Shown here one piece after another: positions 21,033 to 31,143 of a stretch of 64,000 nucleotides of DNA. Made by a program: the position numbers and the translations under genes. The notes beneath the pieces are model-generated. The model was not told the origin of the DNA, did not search any database, and saw only the letters and a program-made list of their open reading frames with translations. Every line of letters begins with the position of its first letter. Within the stretch, counting starts at the first letter, position 1. The DNA comes from Peribacillus asahii (lineage in GTDB: Bacteria; Bacillota; Bacilli; Bacillales; DSM-1321): the NCBI RefSeq assembly GCF_003570725.1, contig NZ_QWVS01000013.1, forward strand, positions 226,001 through 290,000. Direction: 5' to 3'.

Positions 21033-21041
21033 ATTATACCA
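21033..21041 (-). promoter_or_regulatory. Candidate extended -10 promoter of polC
   Basis: TGGTATAAT on the minus strand gives a perfect -10 with the TGn extension, located between the proS terminator and polC. No clear -35 is seen at 17 bases, which extended -10 promoters can tolerate. Confidence 0.45.
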
Positions 21042-21078
21042 TACTCGAACGCATTATATGGATTAGAAACAGCCAAAC

Positions 21079-21105
21079 AAAAAACACCATTCATATGAAT
21101 GATGT
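21079..21105 (-). terminator. Rho-independent terminator after proS
   Basis: A near-perfect palindromic hairpin (ACATCATTCAT with ATGAATGGTGT, one G-U pair), followed on the minus strand by TTTTTTGTTT, just beyond the proS stop. Confidence 0.88.
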
Positions 21106-21127
21106 CTTTCGTGTCTATATGATTGAA

Positions 21128-22828
21128 TTAACCTAATAGCTCTCTAATTTTCGCTGCTAATTCAGAGCGATTAACTTCTACTACTTCACCTGACTTACGA
21201 ATTTTCACTTCCAAAATACCTTCTGCTGCTTTTTTACCAACCGTTACGCGAATTGGAAGTCCAATTAAATCAGAGTCAGCAAATTTCACACCAGCACGTT
21301 CTTGACGGTCGTCCATTAACACATCAAAACCTGCAGCTTTTAGTTCGCTATATAATTCTTCTCCAACAGTCGCTTGTGTTTCATCTTTCATATTCACTGG
21401 GATTAAATGAACTTGATATGGAGCAATATTTCCCGGCCAAACCAAGCCTTTCTCGTCGTTAAATTGTTCCGCAATCGCTGCAACCGTTCGAGATACCCCA
21501 ATCCCGTAACAACCCATAATCATCGGTTGTGTACGTCCATTTTCATCAAGATATACAGCATTCATTGCTTCAGAGTATCTCGTACCAAGTTTAAAGACAT
21601 GACCAACCTCAATTCCTTTGGCAAATTGAATGGTACCGTTTCCGTCTGGAGAAAGATCTCCTTCTTGAATAAAACGAAGGTCCACATAAGCCGTTACAGT
21701 AAAATCACGGCCTGGATTCACATTGATATAGTGATAATCTTCTTCGTTCGCACCTGTAACTCCATTAACAATTGCCTCCACAGCTGCATCTGCAATAACC
21801 TCTATACCATCGCTTACACCGATTGGACCAAGTGAACCAATTGCACAGCCAAGAACTTCTTTCGTAGCCTCTGGCTCAGCAAGTTCCACAACAGAAGCAT
21901 TATAGTAATTTTTTAATTTAATATCATTGACTTCATGATCGCCGCGAACTAACACAACAACCTGTTTATCATCGACTTGGAACAGTAATGTTTTAATGCA
22001 TTTCGTTGCGTCAGTATCCAAAAATGCCGATACTTCTTCAATCGATTTTTGTCCAGGTGTATGCACTTTCTCAAGCGCTGCTTCTGCTTCTTCAGATTTT
22101 TCATATCTCGTAATAACCGGCGCCATTTCTACATTGGCCGCATAATCAGAGCTATCTGAATAAGCAATTGTATCTTCTCCAATGTCAGAAAGAACCATGA
22201 ATTCGTGAGTATCTTTTCCTCCCATCGCACCTGAGTCCGCAATAACCGCACGGAAATTTAATCCGCAGCGAGCGAATACATTCGAATACGCTTGATATAA
22301 TCGGTTATATACTTCATCCAAGCTTTCTTGACTTGCATGGAAAGAATACGCATCTTTCATAATAAATTCACGGCCACGTAATAATCCGAAGCGAGGACGC
22401 TTTTCATCACGGAATTTCGTTTGAATTTGATATAAAGTCAATGGCAAACGTTTATATGATTTTACTTCATCACGAATTAAGCTCGTAATGACTTCTTCAT
22501 GTGTCGCTCCTAGCGCAAACTCACGATTATTTCGATCCTTTAAACGCATTAGCTCTGGTCCATATGTATACCAACGACCAGACTCTTGCCAAAACTCAGC
22601 TTGTTGAAGGGCTGGCATTAATAGTTCAACTGCACCCGCATTATCCATTTCTTCACGAACAATCGCTTCTACTTTTTGTAACACTTTTTTCCCAAGCGGC
22701 ATAAAGCTGTACACACCACTTGAATTTTGTCTCATATATCCTGCACGCAGTAACAACTGATGGCTCTTAATTTCAGCATCAGCAGGAACTTCTCTCAATG
22801 TAGGAATTAATGTCATACTTTGCTTCAT
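21128..22828 (-). CDS. proS: Prolyl-tRNA synthetase (bacterial type)
   Basis: Charges tRNA-Pro. The 566-residue class II synthetase begins [19 protein letters not shown] and has motif 2 in [20 protein letters not shown] YbaK-like editing insertion lies in the middle (about 230-390), and motif 3 is near [14 protein letters not shown], followed by the anticodon-binding domain. The presence of the insertion marks the bacterial form. A GAAGAGGTG site precedes the ATG. The gene follows a 516-base gap and has a candidate promoter at 23047-23076, so it is separately expressed from rseP. Confidence 0.97.
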   Translation of the reverse strand: MKQSMTLIPTLREVPADAEIKSHQLLLRAGYMRQNSSGVYSFMPLGKKVLQKVEAIVREEMDNAGAVELLMPALQQAEFWQESGRWYTYGPELMRLKDRNNREFALGATHEEVITSLIRDEVKSYKRLPLTLYQIQTKFRDEKRPRFGLLRGREFIMKDAYSFHASQESLDEVYNRLYQAYSNVFARCGLNFRAVIADSGAMGGKDTHEFMVLSDIGEDTIAYSDSSDYAANVEMAPVITRYEKSEEAEAALEKVHTPGQKSIEEVSAFLDTDATKCIKTLLFQVDDKQVVVLVRGDHEVNDIKLKNYYNASVVELAEPEATKEVLGCAIGSLGPIGVSDGIEVIADAAVEAIVNGVTGANEEDYHYINVNPGRDFTVTAYVDLRFIQEGDLSPDGNGTIQFAKGIEVGHVFKLGTRYSEAMNAVYLDENGRTQPMIMGCYGIGVSRTVAAIAEQFNDEKGLVWPGNIAPYQVHLIPVNMKDETQATVGEELYSELKAAGFDVLMDDRQERAGVKFADSDLIGLPIRVTVGKKAAEGILEVKIRKSGEVVEVNRSELAAKIRELLG

Positions 22829-23046
22829 CTTTGCACCTCTTCAAATACACATTTATACAAAACGAATATGGCGTTTTAAAGCCACCATTTATTTATGAAG
22901 GAATATATAGCAGAAGCATTTCCACTCACCCAATAAGGTTGCAGCACTTATTAAGTTTAGCGCAGCTCCACCTTTTTCCTTCAACCAAACAAAGCGCTTC
23001 TTAAAATCGAGCGCTGAAAAGAAAACAGTTCTTATCATCAAATAAG

Positions 23047-23076
23047 ATTATACCGTACGATTTAGGAGGAAAACAA
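23047..23076 (-). promoter_or_regulatory. Candidate sigma-A promoter of proS
   Basis: A perfect TATAAT (23052-23047) lies 18 bases after TTGTTT (23076-23071) on the minus strand, which would give a leader of about 210 bases. Confidence 0.4.
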
Positions 23077-23307
23077 ACTATTTTTAGAAAAATACGACTT
23101 GTCGCTCCTAATGGAAAAGCTGATATCCATTCCTTATGCTTTACTTCTTTTAAGAAATTAAACTTTCTCTCCTACTTCACGATACGCCTCCCCCTGCTGA
23201 TGAAGCCGAAATAGCTGTAGTAAACTATTTTTTGATAAAACAATTCAGGACCCATTTTACTCGAAATCAAGGTTTCAGGAATCTTTCAGCCTAGTCATAA
23301 CAATACA

Positions 23308-23338
23308 AAAAAATCAGCAGAAAATTTTCTGCTGATTT
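23308..23338 (-). terminator. Rho-independent terminator after rseP
   Basis: A long perfect stem (AAATCAGCAGAAAA with its complement), followed on the minus strand by a run of T. It ends the uppS-cdsA-dxr-rseP group. Confidence 0.92.
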
Positions 23339-23344
23339 CATTCA

Positions 23345-24613
23345 TTATAAGAAAAAGCGCTGAATGTCATTCCATGTTACAACAATCATTAACAGCATCA
23401 ATAAAGCAAAACCGATAACATGTACAAGCCCTTCTTTTTGACGATCAACTGGTTTTCCTCGTAAGAACTCTACTAAGAAAAATAAAAGTCGTCCACCATC
23501 TAGAGCAGGCAATGGGAGAAGATTCATAATTCCAAGATTAATACTAAGAAGTGCTGCCCATTTCATTAAAACAAAAATTCCTTGTTGCGCCACTTCTTCT
23601 GTAGATTTATAAATCCCAACTGGACCAGACAAACTATCAATCGTAAAGCCGCCTGTTACAAGGTCACCAAGAATGATAAAAATTTGCTTTGTCCAAAAAT
23701 ATGTTTGTGTAAAACCATATTGAATCGATTTTAAAATATCTTTTTCAACCGGCGGATACACACCAATAATACCAATCGTTTTACCTTCTCGTTCGATTTC
23801 TTTAGGTACAACCGGAATAGTTAATGTTTCACCATCACGAACGACAACAAATTCAATTTCTTTCCCAGGATTACTTTGAATATTTTCTTGTACATCTGTC
23901 CATGATGAAACTTCCGCTCCGTTCACCGATTCAACGCGATCTCCTGTTTGCAGGCCTGATGTAAGAGCCGGTCCATCTTCCGTTAACTTACCTAGCTTAG
24001 CTTCATCCACTTCTACCCCTTGAAACAAACCGATAATGAGGAAGATAAAGAAAGCTAACACAAAGTTCATCATCGGCCCAGCAAAAATCGTCATAGCACG
24101 GTGACCAAGTGATTTAGAAGGAAATTGACGATCATATGGTGCAATTTGATTTTCCACTCCATTTTCTACGATAACAGCCTGAGGATGAATCGAGAATGAT
24201 TTAAGTGTCTCTTCGTCTCCTTCCTCAAATCCCGTTAAAAACAGTTTATGATCAAGATCTACTCGTTCTACTTCCACTAAACGAATATCTGGGTATTTAT
24301 CTTTATTATTTAAAATAATTTTTGTAACATTTTCTTCTTCATCCATTACTAATCCAACACGATAACCCGGCTTAAGGTCCACGTTATCCGCATCTTCACC
24401 AGCCATTCGAACATAGCCACCAAGCGGCAATAAACGAATAGTATATTGCGTTTCATTCTTTTTATACGTAAACACCTTTGGACCCATTCCGATGGCAAAT
24501 TCACGACATAAAATACCCGCACGTTTAGCAAACACTAAATGCCCTAACTCATGAAAGAAAACAAGCGCTCCAAAGATAACGATAAATGCCAAAAGAGTTT
24601 CTACTGTTTGCAA
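23345..24613 (-). CDS. rseP: Intramembrane zinc metalloprotease RseP/RasP
   Basis: A site-2 protease of the membrane that cleaves anti-sigma factors and remnant signal peptides; RasP in B. subtilis. The 422-residue protein has HELGH (21-25) in its first membrane helix, a PDZ domain in the middle (GLQTGDRVESVNG) and the second metal motif near the C-terminus (NLLPLPALDGGR), with about four membrane segments. Start is a TTG with AGAGGTGA upstream. It follows dxr closely, the standard uppS-cdsA-dxr-rseP arrangement, and ends in a strong terminator. Confidence 0.96.
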   Translation of the reverse strand: MQTVETLLAFIVIFGALVFFHELGHLVFAKRAGILCREFAIGMGPKVFTYKKNETQYTIRLLPLGGYVRMAGEDADNVDLKPGYRVGLVMDEEENVTKIILNNKDKYPDIRLVEVERVDLDHKLFLTGFEEGDEETLKSFSIHPQAVIVENGVENQIAPYDRQFPSKSLGHRAMTIFAGPMMNFVLAFFIFLIIGLFQGVEVDEAKLGKLTEDGPALTSGLQTGDRVESVNGAEVSSWTDVQENIQSNPGKEIEFVVVRDGETLTIPVVPKEIEREGKTIGIIGVYPPVEKDILKSIQYGFTQTYFWTKQIFIILGDLVTGGFTIDSLSGPVGIYKSTEEVAQQGIFVLMKWAALLSINLGIMNLLPLPALDGGRLLFFLVEFLRGKPVDRQKEGLVHVIGFALLMLLMIVVTWNDIQRFFL

Positions 24614-24619
24614 AGCCCA

Positions 24620-25777
24620 TCACCTCTTTTTCAATAATGTATGAATCAACTGTCTTGTTTCTTGATCGACTTCTCGAATCGTTGTTAAATCCGGATGAGC
24701 GATAACTTGATGACGATTCATCGCTTGTTCAATCAACATTTCAATATCTAAAAAGGATATTTGTCCAGCTAGAAAAACGGCTACAGCGGCTTCATTCGCT
24801 GCGTTTAACACCGTTGGCATTGTGCCGCCCATTTTACCAGCGTCATAGGCATATCGCAAACAAGGATATCGATCAAAGTCCATTTCCGCAAAATGCAGCT
24901 TACTAAAATCGGCTAAATTTAATCGTTTTCTTCCGACAAGCGGCAATCGATCTGGATATGTGAGTGCATATTGAATTGGAACGCGCATATCCGGTGTACC
25001 GAGCTGTGCCATGACACTTGAATCATGAAATTCAACCATCGAATGAATCACACTTTCTCGGTGTAATAATACATCAATTTGTTCATATGGTAGATCAAAT
25101 AACCAATGTGCTTCAATGACTTCCAGCCCTTTATTCATCATCGATGCCGAATCAATTGTAATCTTGGCTCCCATCGACCAATTCGGATGATTCAACGCTT
25201 CTTCTACTGTTACTCCAACTAACTGTTCACGCGTCCGATCGCGAAAGCTGCCGCCAGAGGCTGTAATGACAAGACGCTCAATATTCTTCTCCTGCTCCCC
25301 TTGCAATGCTTGAAAAATAGCTGAATGCTCGCTATCTACCGGAAGCAGCTGTACGCCGGCTTGTTTGACAGCATTCATAACAAGATGCCCTGCTGTCACC
25401 AGTGTTTCTTTATTAGCAAGAGCAATGTCTTTACCCGCCTCAATCGCTTGAAGTGTTGGACCAAGGCCTACGCTGCCAATTACAGCATTCACCAAAATAG
25501 AAGCCTTCTCATAAATTGCTACAGCGACAAGTCCTTCTTCTCCATACATGAAGGTCATCTGTTCATGGCCAAATTCACCCTTTAACGTATCACAATCTTC
25601 TTTTGTGTGTACAGATACAAGTTCTGGCTTAAATTCGTTTATGTATGTTCTTACTAAATCTATATTTCTTCCCGCTGATAACGCAACTAAACTAAATTGT
25701 TCGGGATGATTTCGTACAACATCGATTGTTTGTTGTCCAATCGATCCTGTTGCCCCTAACAAACTAATATACTTCAA
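24620..25777 (-). CDS. dxr: 1-deoxy-D-xylulose 5-phosphate reductoisomerase
   Basis: Catalyses the second step of the methylerythritol phosphate pathway, giving MEP for isoprenoids, including undecaprenyl phosphate. The protein of about 385 residues has NADPH-binding LLGATGSIG at the N-terminus, metal-binding DSEHSAIFQ and the [10 protein letters not shown] segment. I chose the TTG at 25777, which has AGGAG about 10 bases upstream and gives the family N-terminus KYISLLG; a GTG at 25789 would overlap the AGGAG. Confidence 0.95.
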   Translation of the reverse strand: MKYISLLGATGSIGQQTIDVVRNHPEQFSLVALSAGRNIDLVRTYINEFKPELVSVHTKEDCDTLKGEFGHEQMTFMYGEEGLVAVAIYEKASILVNAVIGSVGLGPTLQAIEAGKDIALANKETLVTAGHLVMNAVKQAGVQLLPVDSEHSAIFQALQGEQEKNIERLVITASGGSFRDRTREQLVGVTVEEALNHPNWSMGAKITIDSASMMNKGLEVIEAHWLFDLPYEQIDVLLHRESVIHSMVEFHDSSVMAQLGTPDMRVPIQYALTYPDRLPLVGRKRLNLADFSKLHFAEMDFDRYPCLRYAYDAGKMGGTMPTVLNAANEAAVAVFLAGQISFLDIEMLIEQAMNRHQVIAHPDLTTIREVDQETRQLIHTLLKKR

Positions 25778-25828
25778 TTCCCATTCCACTCCTAACGACT
25801 ACTCAACACACGCTTATTTATATCTTTA

Positions 25829-26623
25829 TTACAAAACATGAAATAAATGTAGAATTGGCAAAATAAATATTAAACTATCCATTCGATCTAAAATCCCACC
25901 ATGTCCTGGCAGCAGCTTTCCTGCATCCTTTACACCATAATGGCGCTTATAAGCGGATTGAACAAGATCGCCTAATTGACCAAATACAGATATCATAAGA
26001 CTCATTAATAACACTTTAACTAACGAAAACGAATCCCCAACAGGTGTAAATAAATAGAATCCGATTCCAACAATTAGTCCAAACGCCAAACCGCCGAAAA
26101 ACCCTTCAATTGTTTTATTCGGACTGATTTCCGGCCACAATTTCCTCTTACCAATCGCTTTACCGACAAAGTAAGCACCCGAGTCTGTTGCCCAAATCGT
26201 GAACAACGCATAGAAGATATATACTAGCTTAGCTTCACGTGTCACATACATAAAATAAAAACCGATGCCCACGTATACGATCGCTAATAATAAAAATCCA
26301 GCATCATCAAATGTAAAGCGATTTTTCGATACAACAGAAAAAATTAAAAATAATAGCCCACCAATTAGCATGATCTGAGTTTTATCATAGTCATTGTTTG
26401 TTAAAAAATCTGTATACTCTTGCGGCAATAATATAATCCACAATAATACATACGAGATAACTGACACAAAGGAAAGTTTGTGCAAGTTCTTCATTCTTAA
26501 TAATTCATATAATCCAATTGTAGCCATTGCATACACTAACAGCAAAAATGGCAACTTCCCAACAATCACAAGCGGAACAAAAATAGCTGCTGCAATGATT
26601 GCTGTAATTATTCGTTGCTTCAT
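25829..26623 (-). CDS. cdsA: Phosphatidate cytidylyltransferase
   Basis: Makes CDP-diacylglycerol from phosphatidic acid and CTP for membrane phospholipids. The 264-residue integral membrane protein has about seven hydrophobic segments. The family signature is near the C-terminus: KTIEGFFGG followed by VKDAGKLLPGHGGILDRMDS. The ATG at 26623 gives the usual MKQRI start; its AAGGTGAGG site is rather far (12 bases), so a GTG at 26641 cannot be excluded. Confidence 0.95.
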   Translation of the reverse strand: MKQRIITAIIAAAIFVPLVIVGKLPFLLLVYAMATIGLYELLRMKNLHKLSFVSVISYVLLWIILLPQEYTDFLTNNDYDKTQIMLIGGLLFLIFSVVSKNRFTFDDAGFLLLAIVYVGIGFYFMYVTREAKLVYIFYALFTIWATDSGAYFVGKAIGKRKLWPEISPNKTIEGFFGGLAFGLIVGIGFYLFTPVGDSFSLVKVLLMSLMISVFGQLGDLVQSAYKRHYGVKDAGKLLPGHGGILDRMDSLIFILPILHLFHVL

Positions 26624-26649
26624 ACCTCTATTAATCCTCACCTTCTAAA

Positions 26650-27423
26650 TTACACGCCACCGTATCTTCGCGCACGCTTTTGATACACTTCAATCGCTTC
26701 AAGCAAATGTGTTTCATTAAAATCCGGCCATAATACTTCAGTAAACCACAGTTCCGTATAAGCCAACTGCCATAGCATAAAATTACTCAAACGAATTTCA
26801 CCACTTGTCCGAATTAATAAGTCCGGATCTGGCAAAGTGCTTGTCATTAAATAACGAGAAAAGACATCCTCTGAAATGTCACCCTTTAATATACCCTTTT
26901 GTGCATCTTTTAAGACATTATTCACGCCCTTTACAATTTCAGCGCGGCTGCCATAATTCAAGGCAAAATTTAACACTAGGCCATCGTTATCTTTCGTATC
27001 ATCGATTGCCTTTTGAACCGCACGCTGAGTATGGGCAGGAAGAGTAGTGAAATCACCAATCATTTCCACTCTTACATTTTCTCGAATTAACTCCGGCAAA
27101 AACGAACCTAGAAATTCTTCAGGCAATTTCATCAAGTACTCTACTTCGGTCTTTGGTCGTTTCCAATTCTCTGTAGAAAAAGCATAAACGGTTAATGCAC
27201 TGACCCCTAATTGATTAGCCATTCTCGTAATCTTACGAACAACTTTCATTCCTTCATGATGACCGGCCACACGAGGAAGTGCTCTTTTTTTGGCCCAACG
27301 TCCGTTCCCATCCATAATGATTGCAATATGCTGAGGAACCCCAAACTCTCTTATACGCTGAATTCGATCTGTTAAATCGGAAGAAGCATCCTTCTTAACG
27401 AAACGCTTCCATATTGAATACAT
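26650..27423 (-). CDS. uppS: Undecaprenyl diphosphate synthase
   Basis: A cis-prenyltransferase that builds the C55 carrier lipid for peptidoglycan and teichoic acids. The 257-residue protein has IIMDGNGRWAKKR with the catalytic aspartate (about D38) and YAFSTENWKRP. The LLIRTSGEIRLSNFMLWQ signature is also present. A GGGGGA site precedes the ATG. It opens the group uppS-cdsA-dxr-rseP; a TATAAT at 27476-27471 may be its -10, although the -35 is poor. Confidence 0.97.
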   Translation of the reverse strand: MYSIWKRFVKKDASSDLTDRIQRIREFGVPQHIAIIMDGNGRWAKKRALPRVAGHHEGMKVVRKITRMANQLGVSALTVYAFSTENWKRPKTEVEYLMKLPEEFLGSFLPELIRENVRVEMIGDFTTLPAHTQRAVQKAIDDTKDNDGLVLNFALNYGSRAEIVKGVNNVLKDAQKGILKGDISEDVFSRYLMTSTLPDPDLLIRTSGEIRLSNFMLWQLAYTELWFTEVLWPDFNETHLLEAIEVYQKRARRYGGV

Positions 27424-27800
27424 ATTCTAGTCCCCCAATAAATACACTTTATAACAGCAACATCTAGATTATTATACTAAACAAAACGTTAGTATGCGAA
27501 AAACAATCTTTTAAATAAACAAAAGAATTTACTTAATCATATCAAAAAAAGCAAAGAACTCCTATTATTATCACAAAAAAAGACTCGTTTCCTGATTTAA
27601 AAATAGGCCTATTACCTCTATTCTTTTCACTTGAAATATGTAAGTCCTTCAAATAAAAAGAGCCTTCTCCACCCTCATGTATGCAGCAACATTTCGCAAG
27701 ATCATAAAAAAGGTTCTCAACCGCTGTTATTGCATAACATGTTTTATGGATTAGGCTCTTTTTCTCAATACACTTATCTAAAGATAAGTAGCTAACTCGA
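27424..27800 (-). other. 377-base frr-uppS spacer
   Basis: No gene is visible. It contains a hairpin directly after frr (27772-27789, ACTTATCT with its complement) and the structured element at 27656-27763. A 12-base palindrome (AATAGGCCTATT, about 27602-27613) and two long T runs on the minus strand follow, with a possible uppS -10 (27476-27471). Confidence 0.6.
27656..27763 (-). repeat. Structured element with perfect 11-base inverted ends
   Basis: AAAAAGAGCCT at one end and its exact complement at the other enclose 86 bases. Inside are a second small hairpin (TGTTAT with ATAACA) and GGTTGAGAACC followed by TTTTTT. On the minus strand the outer stem ends in TTTTTATTT, so the whole could act as the frr terminator. 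Its size and internal structure also fit a small RNA or a MITE-like insertion. Confidence 0.5.
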
Positions 27801-28358
27801 TTATACAGCTAAAATTTCTTGTTCTTTATCTTTTGTAATATCATCAATTTTGCTAATATGTTGATCGGTCATTTTTTGGATATCATCTGCATACCCGCGT
27901 AAATCGTCTTCTGTAATTTCACCGTTTTTCTCAAGCTTCTTCAGGTCATCATTTCCATCGCGACGAATGTTACGAATAGCAATTTTCGCTTCTTCCGCTT
28001 CTTTCTTCACAACTTTTACAAGCTCTTTACGACGCTCCTCTGTTAAAGCAGGAATAGCAATTCGAATTAATGAACCATCATTTGTAGGATTTAATCCTAA
28101 GTCTGATTTTAGAATCGCTTTTTCAATTTCACCCAAAATAGTTTTATCATACGGTTGAATAACTAAAAGCCTTGCTTCTGGAACTGAAATACCCGCCAAT
28201 TGGTTAACTGGTGTCGGTGCACCGTAATAATCAACGAAAACTTTGTCAAGTAAAGAAGCATTAGCACGGCCCGCACGGATTGTCGCTAATTCTCTTGTAT
28301 ATGCACTAATCGCTTTTTCCATTTTCGTTTTTGCATTTGAAATGACTTGTTTTGGCAT
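27801..28358 (-). CDS. frr: Ribosome recycling factor
   Basis: RRF splits post-termination ribosomes with EF-G. The 185-residue protein has the three-helix-bundle sequence typical of the family: [13 protein letters not shown] at the N-terminus and [21 protein letters not shown] near the C-terminus. It directly follows pyrH (1 base between stop and start). Confidence 0.98.
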   Translation of the reverse strand: MPKQVISNAKTKMEKAISAYTRELATIRAGRANASLLDKVFVDYYGAPTPVNQLAGISVPEARLLVIQPYDKTILGEIEKAILKSDLGLNPTNDGSLIRIAIPALTEERRKELVKVVKKEAEEAKIAIRNIRRDGNDDLKKLEKNGEITEDDLRGYADDIQKMTDQHISKIDDITKDKEQEILAV

Positions 28359-28359
28359 C

Positions 28360-29082
28360 TTATTTCCCCCTTACGATTGTTCCTAAAGTTTCACCTAATA
28401 CAGCGCGTTTAATATTACCTTTTTCCATGATTGAGAAGACAATTAATGGAATGTCGTTATCCATACAAAGCGATGATGCCGTTGAATCCATAACTTCTAA
28501 ACCTTCTTTTAACACATCTAAATAAGAAAGTTCATCATATTTCACAGCATTTGCATTTTTCACTGGGTCAGCATTATAAACACCATCTACGTTATTCTTC
28601 GCCATTAAAATAACATCTGCTTCAATTTCAGCTGCTCTAAGCGCTGCCGTTGTATCAGTAGAGAAGTACGGATTTCCTGTACCTGCCGCAAAAATAACAA
28701 CTCTTTTCTTTTCCAGATGACGAATCGCTTTTCTGCGAATATAAGGCTCGGCTACTTGTCTCATTTCAATAGACGTTTGGACGCGCGTCTCAATTCCAAG
28801 CTGCTCTAAACTGTCTTGTAAAGCTAACGAGTTCATAACCGTTGCCAGCATTCCCATATAGTCGGCATTCGCACGGTCCATGCCCATTTCACTTCCGATT
28901 TTCCCACGCCAAATATTACCGCCTCCAACAACAACGGCTACCTCTACGTCTAAATCAGCTACTTCCTTTACTTGTTCAGCAATAGACTTAATCACTTTAG
29001 GATTAATACCAAAGCCATCTTCACCGGCTAATGCTTCACCACTTAACTTTAAAACGACACGTTCATATTTCGCGTTACTCAT
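28360..29082 (-). CDS. pyrH: Uridylate kinase
   Basis: Phosphorylates UMP to UDP. The 240-residue amino-acid-kinase-fold protein has [24 protein letters not shown] and [12 protein letters not shown] chose the ATG at 29082, which has GGAGG seven bases upstream; the 29094 start would place that site inside the gene. It follows the tsf terminator and is coupled to frr. Confidence 0.97.
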   Translation of the reverse strand: MSNAKYERVVLKLSGEALAGEDGFGINPKVIKSIAEQVKEVADLDVEVAVVVGGGNIWRGKIGSEMGMDRANADYMGMLATVMNSLALQDSLEQLGIETRVQTSIEMRQVAEPYIRRKAIRHLEKKRVVIFAAGTGNPYFSTDTTAALRAAEIEADVILMAKNNVDGVYNADPVKNANAVKYDELSYLDVLKEGLEVMDSTASSLCMDNDIPLIVFSIMEKGNIKRAVLGETLGTIVRGK

Positions 29083-29190
29083 AAGAACCTCCAACTATGT
29101 AATCTTCTTTTGAAAAGCACAACCGGCCCGATCAAAACCGGCCGCTTAGCCTAACATCACGAAAGCATGATCAGCTTAATCATGACGGTT

Positions 29191-29222
29191 CAAAAATAGG
29201 GAACACCATAGTGTCCCCTATT
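29191..29222 (-). terminator. Rho-independent terminator after tsf
   Basis: A long imperfect stem (AATAGGGGACAC with GGTGTTCCCTATT on the minus strand, 3-base loop) is followed by TTTTT, just after the tsf stop. It uncouples the rpsB-tsf unit from pyrH-frr. Confidence 0.85.
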
Positions 29223-29240
29223 CAATCATTTTTGTTACAA

Positions 29241-30125
29241 TTAGTCTTTTTTCACTTGCGCCATTACTTCTTCAGCAAAGTTATCTTCGCGTTTTTCAAT
29301 CCCTTCGCCTACTTCGAAACGAATGAATGATTGAATTTTTCCGCCTTTTGATTCAACAAATTGACCTACTTTAACATCCGGGTTTTTAACAAATGCTTGT
29401 TCATTTACACAGATTTCTTCGTAGAATTTGTTAATACGACCTTCTACCATTTTAGCAACGATTTTTTCTGGTTTACCTTCGTTAAGTGCTTGTTGTGTTA
29501 AAACTTCACGCTCACGTTCTAATTCACTAGCATCCACTTGGTCGCGAGAAACATATTTAGGATTAAGTGCTGCGATGTGCATAGACACGTCTTTCGCTGC
29601 TTCTTCATCAGTTGTTCCTTCAAGAACAGAAAGTACAGAGATACGTCCACCCATGTGAAGGTATGCACCGAAAGCATCGCTATCTGTTTTTGTTACTACT
29701 TGGAAACGACGTAAAGATAATTTTTCTCCGATTGTAGCAATTGCAGCGTTGATGTGATCTGCAACTTTTACACCGTTTTCCATTGTTTGCTCAAGTGCCG
29801 CTTCAACAGATTCAGGATTATTAGCAAGAATGTGAGCTGCAAGCTCTTTTACAAGCGTTTGGAACCCTTCGTTTTTCGCAACGAAGTCTGTTTCAGAGTT
29901 TACTTCAAGGATTACGGCTTTGTTTCCTTCAACAAGGATAGAAGTTAATCCTTCTGCTGCAATACGATCACCTTTTTTAGCTGCTTTCGCAATTCCTTTT
30001 TCGCGTAGGAAATCAATTGCTTTTTCCATATCTCCATCTGTTTCTACAAGTGCCTTTTTACAGTCCATCATACCAGCGCCTGTTTTTTCGCGCAATTCTT
30101 TAACTAACTGTGCAGTAATTGCCAT
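29241..30125 (-). CDS. tsf: Translation elongation factor Ts
   Basis: EF-Ts is the nucleotide exchange factor for EF-Tu. The 294-residue protein has the N-terminal UBA-like domain ([16 protein letters not shown]) and the core domain ([18 protein letters not shown]-like regions). The ATG at 30125 follows GGAGGAG; the 30143 start is unlikely. Two hairpins between rpsB and tsf should reduce tsf transcript relative to rpsB. Confidence 0.98.
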   Translation of the reverse strand: MAITAQLVKELREKTGAGMMDCKKALVETDGDMEKAIDFLREKGIAKAAKKGDRIAAEGLTSILVEGNKAVILEVNSETDFVAKNEGFQTLVKELAAHILANNPESVEAALEQTMENGVKVADHINAAIATIGEKLSLRRFQVVTKTDSDAFGAYLHMGGRISVLSVLEGTTDEEAAKDVSMHIAALNPKYVSRDQVDASELEREREVLTQQALNEGKPEKIVAKMVEGRINKFYEEICVNEQAFVKNPDVKVGQFVESKGGKIQSFIRFEVGEGIEKREDNFAEEVMAQVKKD

Positions 30126-30180
30126 ATTATTACTCCTCCTCAATACGGATACATTTTATTCAATTTGTTATTATTTTGCC

Positions 30181-30203
30181 AAAAACTACATAACTTTATG
30201 TAG
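30181..30203 (-). terminator. Second hairpin between rpsB and tsf
   Basis: An 8-base-pair perfect stem (CTACATAA with TTATGTAG) followed by TTTTT on the minus strand. It stands in tandem with the larger hairpin just upstream and probably backs it up. Confidence 0.6.
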
Positions 30204-30215
30204 GTGATAATTTTG

Positions 30216-30260
30216 CAAAAAAAAGGGATAAAAGGCATTATCCTCTTATCACCTTTTTTT
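30216..30260 (-). terminator. Terminator/attenuator after rpsB
   Basis: An extended imperfect stem (AAAGGTGATAAGAGG pairing with CCTTTTATCCCTTT) with a run of eight T on the minus strand, directly after the rpsB stop. Confidence 0.8.
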
Positions 30261-30269
30261 GCGGCTCAA

Positions 30270-30995
30270 TTAAGCAGTTGTAGTTTCTGTTTCTGTTTCA
30301 ATTGCTGTTTCTTCGCCTTGCTTAGCTTCTAAAATAGCATCTGCCATTTTACCTGTTAATAATTTAACAGCGCGAATCGCATCGTCATTCGCAGGAATAA
30401 CTACATCGATTTCGTCTGGATCACAGTTTGTATCAACAATACCAACAAGTGGAATGTTTAATTTATGTGCTTCAGCTACAGCAATACGCTCTTTACGTGG
30501 GTCGATAACAAAGATTGCGTCTGGAATAGATTTCATTTCTTTAATACCGCCTAAGAATTTTTCTAAGCGATCCCACTCTTTTTTAAGTTGGATAACTTCT
30601 TTTTTAGGAAGTACGTCGAAAACGCCATCTGCTTCCATTTTTTCAATGTCTTTAAGACGTTTAATACGCTTTTGAATTGTTTCAAAGTTTGTTAAAGTTC
30701 CACCTAACCAGCGTTGGTTTACATAGAATTGACCAGAACGGATCGCTTCTTCTTTAACTGATTCTTGAGCTTGTTTTTTCGTACCCACGAAAAGAACAGT
30801 TCCTCCGTTAGCTGCGATTTCTTTAACGAAGTTGTAAGCTTCTTCAACCTTTTTCACTGTTTTTTGTAAGTCGATGATGTAAATTCCGTTACGCTCCGTG
30901 AAGATATACTTCTTCATTTTTGGGTTCCAACGGCGTGTTTGGTGTCCGAAGTGTACACCAGCTTCAAGCAATTGTTTCATTGAAATAACTGACAT
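30270..30995 (-). CDS. rpsB: 30S ribosomal protein S2
   Basis: S2 joins late to the small subunit near the mRNA exit. The 241-residue protein begins [27 protein letters not shown] (family N-terminus) and carries [15 protein letters not shown] and [14 protein letters not shown]. The C-terminus ends in an acidic, threonine-rich tail. A GGAGG site precedes the ATG. Its own extended -10 promoter lies about 120 bases upstream. Confidence 0.98.
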   Translation of the reverse strand: MSVISMKQLLEAGVHFGHQTRRWNPKMKKYIFTERNGIYIIDLQKTVKKVEEAYNFVKEIAANGGTVLFVGTKKQAQESVKEEAIRSGQFYVNQRWLGGTLTNFETIQKRIKRLKDIEKMEADGVFDVLPKKEVIQLKKEWDRLEKFLGGIKEMKSIPDAIFVIDPRKERIAVAEAHKLNIPLVGIVDTNCDPDEIDVVIPANDDAIRAVKLLTGKMADAILEAKQGEETAIETETETTTA

Positions 30996-31114
30996 TATAA
31001 TTTCCTCCTAAACGGTTTTGTTTTTCCTCCGCTTCGGTCATTTTCCTACAGAAACTGTTTATGAACAGCACCATCTGTTTGAATCGCAAAGCGTGTGTAT
31101 TAACACCATTTCAT

Positions 31115-31143
31115 AATATAGCATACATGCAAAGCACAAGCAA
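31115..31143 (-). promoter_or_regulatory. Sigma-A promoter of rpsB
   Basis: On the minus strand TTGCTT (31143-31138) and TATATT (31120-31115) are separated by exactly 17 bases, with a TGC extended -10. It lies just past the swrB-like stop codon, and I see no terminator between the fla/che operon and it. Confidence 0.62.

Larger units (their letters stand above)
22829..23344 (-). other. 516-base rseP-proS spacer with proS leader
   Basis: No complete gene is visible. From high to low coordinates it holds the rseP terminator and a stretch (about 23060-23230) with two short stop-free minus-strand runs in different frames. A TATAAT promoter near 23047 comes next, followed by a leader of about 210 bases. 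The leader contains a hairpin (AGCGCT repeated 11 bases apart) and the sequence AAGGTGGAGCTGCG. This last resembles a T-box core at 11 of 14 positions, but I see no convincing specifier stem or terminator-antiterminator pair. Confidence 0.5.

Noticed and set aside
22929-22980. A true T-box riboswitch before proS
   Set aside because: The core match has three mismatches, including in ACCGCG, and I could not find the specifier stem or mutually exclusive terminator helices, so it is only listed as a question.
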